A DNA stretch of 7,062 nt from Pirellulales bacterium (lineage in GTDB: Bacteria > Planctomycetota > Planctomycetia > Pirellulales > Thermoguttaceae). A program made the translations under genes and the position numbers. Positions within the stretch are counted from its first letter, which is position 1, and the number at the start of each line of letters is the position of its first letter. Of this stretch, positions 1 to 5,653 are shown in pieces. The notes beneath the pieces were generated by a model. It was not told the DNA's origin and ran no database searches. It saw only the letters and a list, made by a program, of their open reading frames with translations. The stretch spans positions 1-7,062 of the forward strand of contig JAUWHT010000374.1 in assembly GCA_030605745.1 (NCBI GenBank), read 5' to 3'.

Positions 1-150
1 TAGGACCCGCGCAGAAATAGCTGTACAAATTGGTGGCACGCCCTGAGGAACGAAGGGCGTGGCAAGGTGCCCCAAACACGCCCTTCGCTGCGCTCAGGGA
101 CGTGCCACTCTTGGTGGAATTCGTACAAGTTATTTGTGCGCGGGCCCTTA
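1..150. repeat. Palindromic MITE-like element, copy A (complete)
   Basis: The 150 nt fold back on themselves almost end to end. Outer arms: CCCGCGCA (6-13) pairs with TGCGCGGG (137-144), AAATA (15-19) with TATTT (131-135), GTAC (23-26) with GTAC (123-126), and AATT (28-31) with AATT (118-121). Inner arms: GTGGCACG (33-40) pairs with CGTGCCAC (101-108), CCCTGAG (41-47) with CTCAGGG (93-99), and an 11-bp perfect stem joins 51-61 to 77-87 around a 15-nt loop. The element starts with TA (1-2) and ends with TA (149-150), as expected for a non-autonomous element of the IS630/Tc1-mariner type. It carries no transposase or credible reading frame. Positions 20-116 recur without change at 6966-7062. 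The left edge coincides with the window edge, so the true boundary is unproven. The MITE label is inference; a REP-like structural repeat is the alternative. Confidence 0.8.
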
Positions 151-254
151 GCCACGGCCGAAGCCTTTCCCGAAACGGCATGACTGCGGCTTCGGTGGAC
201 ATAAGTCGGTTTCAACAAACGACTTGCGTCATCGAGCATTCCCCCGAACCCGCC

Positions 255-283
255 TTGATCGACCTGGCACTCCTCCATATAAT
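255..283 (+). promoter_or_regulatory. Sigma70-type promoter for the AsmA-like gene
   Basis: The -35 box TTGATC (255-260, 4 of 6 consensus bases) and the -10 box TATAAT (278-283, perfect) are separated by exactly 17 nt. The predicted transcription start is near 290, which leaves a leader of about 240 nt before the TTG start at 532. The match is seen in the sequence; activity is inferred. Confidence 0.6.
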
Positions 284-432
284 CCCGCTTACCCGTGATC
301 GTGGGCCTTTCACGTAAAGACTGTTCTCACTTCATCTTGCAACTCGGACCTCAAGCTGGCAGGGGTCCACATGAAGTCATACAGTCGAACTACGGGTTTG
401 TACTATAGAGGGTTTTTTGCCGGGTAGCTTGT

Positions 433-465
433 AACTTCCTGGCAAGACAGTGAAGCCAGGAGGTT
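433..465 (+). promoter_or_regulatory. Leader hairpin that sequesters an AGGAGGT sequence
   Basis: Positions 433-443 pair with 455-465 to form an 11-bp stem with a single G-U pair and an 11-nt loop. The 3' arm contains AGGAGGT (458-464), a near-perfect Shine-Dalgarno sequence, but no suitable start codon lies 5-10 nt after it. The ATG at 492 is too far away and opens only a 7-codon frame. The stem sits about 67 nt upstream of the AsmA-like start. It may be an RNA stability or regulatory structure, or chance. Confidence 0.35.
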
Positions 466-531
466 CCAATCGCCCGAGAACCACTGAACCCATGTCCACA
501 CATAGAAAACGTTAGGGTCAGGAAAATTGAA

Positions 532-3500
532 TTGAAAATCTTCGGGCGGGTGATCAACTTCTGCTGGTTCTGCTTCAAGTGGACCTTGCTGCTGGGTGCG
601 GTTGGGGTCGCGGCGGTTGCACTGTACCTTGACGACCGGGTGGACGAAGAGATTCGTCGCCGGGTAGTAGAACGATTGGCCCGGCATTATGCCGGCTTGA
701 AGGTCACGGTCCGCTCGGCCGAGTTGGTCCGGGGAGAAGGGATCAAGGTTCGCGACCTGTCGATTGTCGAACCTGGTGCGGAGGGACCGCGCGCGGAGTT
801 GCTCTCGATAGACGAGATCCGGCTTGATTGCGGGACCGATTTGCAGGAGTTGATCCGCGGGGAGCTGGAGATCACGCACGTGAGGGTTCGCCAGCCCACG
901 CTGCGAGTGACGCGACGTCCCGACGGGACCTGGAGCGCTATCAAGCTGCTGCCGTTGCCCAAGTTCAGCGACCGCCCGCCGGAGGTTACGATCGAGAACG
1001 GGACTATCGAGGTTTTCGACCCGCTGAAAAACCCTTCCAGCACCTTGGTGCTGCGGGACGTGAATCTGAGGTTTGGGACCCCGGACGACTCGTCCTCGAC
1101 CTCTTGCGCCCGCAAGCTGCAAGGGACATTCGTTGCGGACCATTTGCGGCAGGTGGAAGTGCAAGGCATCGTTGATCCGCAGCGGCAGACGTTCTCGATC
1201 GGCGGTTCAATAGAGGGTTTGGATATCTCGCCGGAGCTGCGTGGCGCCCTGCCGGGGCCTCTCTGCGGGAAATTGGTCGTACTGGGAGAGTTGAGGGGGC
1301 AAGGAACGCTCAGTTTCCGAGTAAGCTGCGACAACTCGGCGGAGGCGCCGTACCGGTTCGAGCTTTCCGGCCGGCTGAAGCGGGGACGAATGGACGACCC
1401 TCGGTTACCCCATCCGCTGACCGACATGCGTGCGACGGTGCGGATGAACAACGAGGGCTTCGCCGTTGACGAATTGGTCGCCCGCAGCGGCCAGGCCACG
1501 CTGAGGATGTCGGCCCATCAAGCGGGGTTCGAGCCGGGCAGCAGTCCGCTGGCACTTACGGCGGAGATACGGCAACTGGAGTTGGACCGGCAGTTGTTGG
1601 ACATCCTGCCCGAGGCGGTCAAGGACCAGTGGTGCAAGTACCGCCCGGCCGGCACCGTCGATGCCGACCTGAAACTCTCCTTCGACGGCAAGGCCTGGCA
1701 CCCGCGGCTCTCCGTCCGCTGCCTGAACGTCTCGTTTACGCACCACAAGTTCCCCTACCGGCTGGAGCACGGAAAAGGGAGCCTGGAACTGGGCGACGAC
1801 ACGTTGCAGTTGAACTTGACGGCCCACGGCGGCCCTCAGCCGGTGCGCGTGGCCGCCAAGGTGACCGGCTTGAGTTGCGGCCCCACCGGCTGGTTTGAGG
1901 CCAGGGGAGACGAGTTGCAGATTGACGAGAAGCTGCTGATTGCGCTTCCGGAGCGGTCCCGGGCAGTGGTCCGCGCGCTGAATCCCCGCGGAACGATCAG
2001 TTTTCTTATGCGGATGTTGCGGGATTCGCCGCAGCGGCCGCTGCAAAAACATCTGCTGATCGGCGTGAACCGCTGCTCGATACGGTACGAGAAGTTTCCC
2101 TATCCGCTGGGAAATATCCGCGGCACAATCGAGATGCTCGACGACAATTGGACCTTCCGCGACCTGGAGGGCACAAACGACACGGGCCGGGTGACCTGCG
2201 AGGGACACCTGTCTCCGACGCCCCAAGGTCAGGAACTGTTCCTCCGGTTTGTCGGCACCGACGTTCCCTTGGAAGAAGAACTCCGCGACGCGCTGCGCCC
2301 AAACGTCCAACGGGCGTGGAATCACTTCAGACCGCACGGAGCGGTGGACCTGGTCGCTGAGGTCCGCTACCTGTGCGATCAGAAGCGTCTGAGCGTGGGC
2401 GTCCGCGCCGAACCGCAATGCGACAGCACCTCTATCTGCCCGGTATACTTCCCCTATCGCATGGATAAGCTGCGTGGTGTGCTGGTCTATCGCGACGGGC
2501 ACGTTGAGTTAGAGCGTCTGAAGGCAGAGCACGGACCGGTCAAGATGGCGGCAGCCGGCCAGTGCAATTTTCTGCCCGATGGAAGCTGGAATTTCCAGTT
2601 CCGAGGGCTTTCTGTCGATCGACTCCGCTTGGACCGCGAATTGGTCCAGGCGCTACCGGGTCGGCTGAAAAAGATGATCTCGGAGTTGAAACCCACCGGC
2701 TCGTTGGACCTCCGCGGATCGTTCGGCCTGGAAGGCGGCGCCCGGCCGGGCGATCCGGTCCGCTCGCAATGGGACCTGGCGATTGGCTTTCAACAGGGCA
2801 GCATCGATTGCGGCATCAAGCTGGAGAACCTACACGGCAGCGTGACCCTGGCCGGCGGATTCGACGGCCGGCATTTCCACTCTCAGGGCGAACTGGCCAT
2901 CGACTCGCTGACCTACAAGGACTACCAGTTCACGCAGGTCACCGGCCCAGTGTGGATCGACGACCAACAGGTGTTGTTGGGTTCTTGGGTTGCTCGGCGA
3001 CAAAACGGTCGTTCCCCAGGCCGTGCTTCCAGTCCGCAGCGGCAACCGCGGCAACAACCACGGCCGCTTTGCGGCAAGTTTTGCGGGGGGACCGTCTTCG
3101 GCGACGGCTGGATCGCGCTGGGGCCGGTGCCGAAATACGGATTGCACGCCACCTTGTCGCAGGCCGAGCTGAGCCACTGCGCCAAGGAAGTAATGGCCGG
3201 GCAGCAGAACCTCCGCGGAAAGATCACCGCCACGCTCGATTTGCGGGGCGCCGGCCGAAGCGTCCATGCGCTGGAGGGCCGCGGTAATATCCGGCTCCGC
3301 GAGGCCGACGTCTATGAACTGCCCCTGATGATCGCCTTGTTGAAGATACTCAGCATCCGCGAGCCCGACCGAAACGCCTTTACCGAAAGCGACGCCGACT
3401 TCCGCATCCAGGGCAACCACATCTACTTCGATCGGCTCAACTTCACCGGCGATGCGATCAGTCTGGAAGGTCGAGGTGAGATGGATTTTCAGTCCGCGAT

Positions 3501-3726
3501 CCGCTTGACCTTCCGCGCCAGGCTGGGACGCGACCGATTGCAGTTGCCGGTGTTGCGCGAGCTGCTGGGCGAGGCCAGCGAGCAGATCATGCTGATCCGC
3601 GTCGGTGGGACCTTGCAGAACCCGGTTACCCGAAAAGAGGCCTTCCCCGGCGTCAACCAGGCGCTGCAACAGCTACAAAACGACCTGCAAGGGGAAATGC
3701 CTAACCAGCGCAAGACCATCAGGTAG
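532..3726 (+). CDS. AsmA-like repeat-rich envelope protein
   Basis: Encodes 1064 aa, read as a large AsmA/YhdP-type protein: anchored in the inner membrane, with a long periplasmic beta-rich body. In proteobacteria such proteins bridge the two membranes and carry phospholipids; the same role here is inference. Residues about 12-33 form one hydrophobic segment after a short basic N-terminus. From about residue 230 the body shows five tandem repeats (starting near 230, 349, 463, 578 and 697). Each opens with a helix of the form D-x-E-L-(x)2-A-L-P and then L-x-P-x-G; repeats 2-4 carry an FPY motif (407, 522, 640). A degenerate sixth copy starts near 878. The C-terminal 190 residues, including the YELPLMIALLKIL stretch (928-940), resemble the conserved AsmA C-terminal domain. 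The TTG start is supported by AGGA at 520-523, 8 nt upstream. Residues 819-848 form an odd Arg/Gln/Pro-rich linker (see findings). The gene has its own promoter and lies 177 nt before dapF. No specific gene name is justified. Confidence 0.85.
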   Translation: MKIFGRVINFCWFCFKWTLLLGAVGVAAVALYLDDRVDEEIRRRVVERLARHYAGLKVTVRSAELVRGEGIKVRDLSIVEPGAEGPRAELLSIDEIRLDCGTDLQELIRGELEITHVRVRQPTLRVTRRPDGTWSAIKLLPLPKFSDRPPEVTIENGTIEVFDPLKNPSSTLVLRDVNLRFGTPDDSSSTSCARKLQGTFVADHLRQVEVQGIVDPQRQTFSIGGSIEGLDISPELRGALPGPLCGKLVVLGELRGQGTLSFRVSCDNSAEAPYRFELSGRLKRGRMDDPRLPHPLTDMRATVRMNNEGFAVDELVARSGQATLRMSAHQAGFEPGSSPLALTAEIRQLELDRQLLDILPEAVKDQWCKYRPAGTVDADLKLSFDGKAWHPRLSVRCLNVSFTHHKFPYRLEHGKGSLELGDDTLQLNLTAHGGPQPVRVAAKVTGLSCGPTGWFEARGDELQIDEKLLIALPERSRAVVRALNPRGTISFLMRMLRDSPQRPLQKHLLIGVNRCSIRYEKFPYPLGNIRGTIEMLDDNWTFRDLEGTNDTGRVTCEGHLSPTPQGQELFLRFVGTDVPLEEELRDALRPNVQRAWNHFRPHGAVDLVAEVRYLCDQKRLSVGVRAEPQCDSTSICPVYFPYRMDKLRGVLVYRDGHVELERLKAEHGPVKMAAAGQCNFLPDGSWNFQFRGLSVDRLRLDRELVQALPGRLKKMISELKPTGSLDLRGSFGLEGGARPGDPVRSQWDLAIGFQQGSIDCGIKLENLHGSVTLAGGFDGRHFHSQGELAIDSLTYKDYQFTQVTGPVWIDDQQVLLGSWVARRQNGRSPGRASSPQRQPRQQPRPLCGKFCGGTVFGDGWIALGPVPKYGLHATLSQAELSHCAKEVMAGQQNLRGKITATLDLRGAGRSVHALEGRGNIRLREADVYELPLMIALLKILSIREPDRNAFTESDADFRIQGNHIYFDRLNFTGDAISLEGRGEMDFQSAIRLTFRARLGRDRLQLPVLRELLGEASEQIMLIRVGGTLQNPVTRKEAFPGVNQALQQLQNDLQGEMPNQRKTIR

Positions 3727-3734
3727 CATAAAGC

Positions 3735-3751
3735 CGCGACCGGTGGTCGCG
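3735..3751 (+). other. Compact GC hairpin after the AsmA-like stop
   Basis: CGCGACC (3735-3741) pairs perfectly with GGTCGCG (3745-3751) around a 3-nt loop, starting 9 nt after the stop codon. No T-tract follows, so it is not a classical intrinsic terminator. It could stabilise the 3' end of the transcript or be a short REP-like repeat. Confidence 0.4.
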
Positions 3752-3780
3752 CCTCCTGTTGGTGGCAGTTGCTCTCGCCG

Positions 3781-3837
3781 ATAGCCGGGGGACAACGTCC
3801 CGCGGGAGCGGCCCGGCACGCGTTGCGTGCCGGCTAT
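3781..3837. repeat. Nested palindromic intergenic repeat upstream of dapF
   Basis: An outer stem pairs ATAGC (3781-3785) with GCTAT (3833-3837). Inside it are two hairpins: GGGAC (3789-3793) with GTCCC (3797-3801) around AAC, and a stem of up to 9 bp, 3813-3821 with 3825-3833, around GTT (its last base competes with the outer stem). The cloverleaf-like form suggests a REP/BIME-type element. It differs in sequence from the other palindromes in the window. It is bounded on the right by the -35 box of the dapF promoter. Confidence 0.65.
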
Positions 3838-3865
3838 TGTCAAACAGTCAGTTCTTACCTAAAAT
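3837..3865 (+). promoter_or_regulatory. Sigma70-type promoter for the dapF-LPLAT-xseA cluster
   Basis: TTGTCA (3837-3842, 5 of 6) and TAAAAT (3860-3865, 5 of 6) are separated by 17 nt. The start point would be near 3872, about 32 nt upstream of the dapF ATG. The first T of the -35 box is also the last base of the palindromic repeat. A small hairpin (ACCAC 3882-3886 with GTGGT 3890-3894) lies in the short leader. Activity is inferred. Confidence 0.6.
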
Positions 3866-3903
3866 ATCGCGTCCATCGCCCACCACCCAGTGGTACTAAA
3901 GCT

Positions 3904-4761
3904 ATGCGTTTCACCAAGATGCACGGGGCGGGCAACGATTACGTCTACGTCAATTGCTTCGAAGAGCCGCTACCCGACAATCCGCCAGAACTGGCCCGAC
4001 AGGTCTCCGACCGGCACTTCGGCATCGGCGCCGACGGGCTGATCCTAATCTGTCGGAGCCGCTCGGCCGACGCACGAATGCGAGTATTCAACGCCGACGG
4101 TTCCGAGGCCGAAATGTGCGGAAACGGCATCCGATGCGCGGCCAAGTACCTGTACGACCACGAACTAAGCGACAAGAAGACCCTGAAGATCGAAACCGGC
4201 GCCGGTGTATTGAGCGTCGAGTTGGAAGTGGTCGGCGGCCGGGTACGCAGGGTACGCGCCGATATGGGCCGGCCGATCCTTGATCCGCAGAATATCCCCA
4301 CCACCCTGCCAGGCAACCCGCTGCTCGACGGCAATCCTGTGGTCGATGTCGATTTGCCGCTGGACGACCGGAAACTCCAGGTCACGTGCGTCTCGATGGG
4401 CAATCCTCACTGCGTCACGTTCGTCGAAGAGTTGACCGATCATTGGGTGCTCGATATCGGCCCCAAGATCGAGACCGACGTGCATTTCCCACGCCGCGTC
4501 AACGCCGAGTTCGTCGAGGTGATCTCGCCGGCGGAGGTCCGCGTTCGGGTGTGGGAGCGGGGCTCCGGCCAGACGTTGGCCTGCGGCACCGGCGCGTGTG
4601 CCGTCTGCGTGGCCGGCGCGCTGGCCGGGCGAACCACACGAAATATCCTTGCCCATCTGCCGGGTGGCGACCTGGAACTCCACTGGGCTGACGATGACCA
4701 CGTCTACATGACCGGGGAAGCGGTGGAAGTGTTCTCCGGAGAGTGGGGAATTGCAAATTGA
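3904..4761 (+). CDS. dapF: Diaminopimelate epimerase
   Basis: Encodes 285 aa; the E. coli enzyme is 274. DapF is the cytoplasmic, cofactor-independent racemase that converts LL- to meso-diaminopimelate, the lysine precursor and peptidoglycan cross-linking residue. The N-terminus MRFTKMHGAGNDYV is the family signature. The catalytic cysteine pair is visible as Cys72 in MCGNGIRC and Cys227 in LACGTGACA, each in its conserved glycine-rich loop. RVNAEFVEV (198-206) and VWERGSGQT (216-224) are further conserved segments. The ATG at 3904 is chosen because the protein signature starts exactly there; the 45 codons open upstream are repeat sequence. No clear Shine-Dalgarno is present, so initiation may depend on the short leader. 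The family-like sequence ends near FSGEW; the final residues GIAN and the stop lie at or in the AATTGNN heptamer array. It is the first gene of a probable operon with the acyltransferase and xseA. Confidence 0.96.
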   Translation: MRFTKMHGAGNDYVYVNCFEEPLPDNPPELARQVSDRHFGIGADGLILICRSRSADARMRVFNADGSEAEMCGNGIRCAAKYLYDHELSDKKTLKIETGAGVLSVELEVVGGRVRRVRADMGRPILDPQNIPTTLPGNPLLDGNPVVDVDLPLDDRKLQVTCVSMGNPHCVTFVEELTDHWVLDIGPKIETDVHFPRRVNAEFVEVISPAEVRVRVWERGSGQTLACGTGACAVCVAGALAGRTTRNILAHLPGGDLELHWADDDHVYMTGEAVEVFSGEWGIAN

Positions 4762-4797
4762 GAATTGCAAATTGAAAATTGGAAATTGGAAATTGGT
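4749..4797. repeat. Tandem AATTGNN heptamer array, 7 copies
   Basis: Seven contiguous 7-nt units read AATTGCA, AATTGAG, AATTGCA, AATTGAA, AATTGGA, AATTGGA and AATTGGT, with the first five bases invariant. The array is AT-rich in a GC-rich setting. It contains the dapF stop codon (4759-4761), and its last bases overlap the GTG start chosen for the next gene. It resembles the short tandemly repeated heptamers known from cyanobacteria in form only. Confidence 0.9.
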
Positions 4798-5635
4798 GAA
4801 CAAGCTGGGGGGATTGCTGGGGTCGGCCACGATTCGCTCTTGGATGGGCACGCTGGACTACAAAGCGGCGTTTTACGATCAGACGGTGGATCCGGCATTT
4901 CCGGGCTGTCGAGGGCAGAAGATTTACATCTCCTGGCATGAATACATGTTATTCCCGACTTACTTGCGCGGTCACTGCAACATAGCGATGCTGATTTCCC
5001 GGCACCGCGACGCGGAGATACTTTCGTATGCGGCGTATCACCTGGGGTTCGACTTTGTGCGCGGCTCGACCAACCGCGGCGGGGTGGCGGCGATTCGCGA
5101 GCTGCTGCGCAAGAGCCGAAAGATGCACCTGACGATCACGCCCGACGGACCCCGCGGACCGCGGCGGCGGTTGACCCCGGGCTCGATCTTCCTGGCCTCC
5201 AGGCTGGGGCTGCCGCTGGTGGCCATGGGTTTCGCCTACGACCGCCCCTGGCGGCTGAACAGTTGGGACCGGTTTGCCATCCCGCGCCCCTTCTCCCGCG
5301 CTCGCTGCGTGATCAGTCCTGAAATCTACATTCCGGCGGTGCTGGATCGCAACGGCCTTGAGCACTTCCGCCGTAAGATCGAGCAATTGATGAATCGGCT
5401 GACCGAGGAGGCCGAGGCCTGGGCCGAGTCGGGTAGTCGAAAGGCGGGCCAGTTTATCCTCCGACGCCGATATGCCGGGCCGCTTTCGCACACAGCGTCG
5501 AACAAACCACATACGTGTTTAGCCGCCGGGCTTGCCCGGCGCGTTGGCCCAGGAGTGAACTTCCAGTTGGGGCAGCAGTTCAACTGCTGCCCCAACTGGG
5601 GATTGAACAACGCGCCGGGCAAGCCCGGCGGCTAA
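4796..5635 (+). CDS. DUF374-type lysophospholipid acyltransferase family protein
   Basis: Encodes 279 aa from the GTG at 4796. It belongs to the LPLAT/DUF374 group (COG2121), related to enzymes that add acyl chains to lipid A or lysophospholipids at the inner membrane; the true acceptor is unknown. Visible motifs are SWHEYMLFP with the presumed catalytic His48, SRHRDAE (68-74), RGSTNRGG (89-96) and TPDGPRGPR (115-123), in the order and spacing usual for the family. His is followed by Glu49 where many homologues read HGR. The start is uncertain. GTG 4796 fits the usual N-terminal length but has no Shine-Dalgarno. A TTG at 4751 has GGAG 9 nt upstream and overlaps dapF by 11 nt, but would encode 15 extra residues from the heptamer array. 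The last 38 residues (242-279) are encoded by the palindrome at 5517-5637, including the stop, so the C-terminus is probably repeat-derived and non-conserved. Confidence 0.85.
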   Translation: MNKLGGLLGSATIRSWMGTLDYKAAFYDQTVDPAFPGCRGQKIYISWHEYMLFPTYLRGHCNIAMLISRHRDAEILSYAAYHLGFDFVRGSTNRGGVAAIRELLRKSRKMHLTITPDGPRGPRRRLTPGSIFLASRLGLPLVAMGFAYDRPWRLNSWDRFAIPRPFSRARCVISPEIYIPAVLDRNGLEHFRRKIEQLMNRLTEEAEAWAESGSRKAGQFILRRRYAGPLSHTASNKPHTCLAAGLARRVGPGVNFQLGQQFNCCPNWGLNNAPGKPGG

Positions 5636-5637
5636 AC
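5517..5637. repeat. 121-nt palindromic element with perfect 30-bp arms
   Basis: Positions 5517-5546 are the exact reverse complement of 5608-5637. A second palindrome is nested inside: 5563-5580 is the exact reverse complement of 5582-5599 around a single central C. Transcribed, it would give a very stable two-tier hairpin. It overlaps the 3' end of the acyltransferase gene, supplying its stop (5633-5635), and stops at the base before the xseA GGAGGT. No clear target duplication is visible. It is probably a MITE or REP-type intergenic repeat. Confidence 0.9.
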
Positions 5638-5643
5638 GGAGGT
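5638..5643 (+). promoter_or_regulatory. Strong ribosome binding site of xseA
   Basis: GGAGGT lies 10 nt before the ATG at 5654 and directly abuts the right arm of the 121-nt palindrome. It is the clearest functional Shine-Dalgarno in the window and fixes the xseA start. Because the stem ends right beside it, folding of the hairpin could alter ribosome access. Confidence 0.75.
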
Positions 5644-5653
5644 TTGGTTTTCC

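Larger units (their letters stand above)
151..531 (+). other. Gene-free region: promoter and structured leader
   Basis: No credible gene lies here. Upstream of the promoter are two hairpins. CCGAAGCC (158-165) pairs with GGCTTCGG (188-195). A 9-bp stem with one bulged G joins 203-212 to 217-225 around CAAC. Downstream of the promoter the leader has weaker stems, CGTGA (294-298) with TCACG (310-314) and 346-352 with 362-368, and then a strong hairpin at 433-465. A run of six T (413-418) is not preceded by a stable stem, so I do not call a terminator. A 45-codon open frame (180-317) has no ribosome binding site and overlaps the promoter. Confidence 0.6.

Noticed and set aside
30..317. Open frame of 95 codons on the + strand (or 45 codons from the ATG at 180)
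   Set aside because: Its first part is the palindromic repeat and its second part covers the predicted promoter. It has no ribosome binding site and no recognisable protein features.
346..418. Intrinsic terminator formed by the stem 346-368 and the T-run 413-418
   Set aside because: The stem ends about 45 nt before the T-run, and the sequence just before the T-run does not form a stable hairpin.
492..515. Possible 7-codon leader peptide upstream of the AsmA-like gene
   Set aside because: The nearest Shine-Dalgarno-like sequence is 27 nt away and the peptide MSTHRKR shows no attenuation-type codon run.
1405..2502. 365-codon open frame on the - strand
   Set aside because: It lies fully inside the AsmA-like gene, whose frame shows consistent repeats and family motifs. 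It is a shadow typical of GC-rich DNA.
2830..3669. 279-codon open frame on the - strand
   Set aside because: It is antisense to the conserved C-terminal part of the AsmA-like protein, shows no family features and has no ribosome binding site that I can see.
3769..3903. 45-codon upstream extension of dapF
   Set aside because: It is made of the nested palindrome and the dapF promoter. The DapF signature starts exactly at the ATG at 3904.
4751..4795. TTG start for the acyltransferase at 4751
   Set aside because: It has a fair ribosome binding site, but the 15 added residues are encoded entirely by the heptamer array and do not look like family sequence. Kept only as an alternative.
4749..4797. 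CRISPR-like or iteron-like array
   Set aside because: Units are 7 nt with no spacers, and there is no replication initiator gene. It is a simple tandem repeat.
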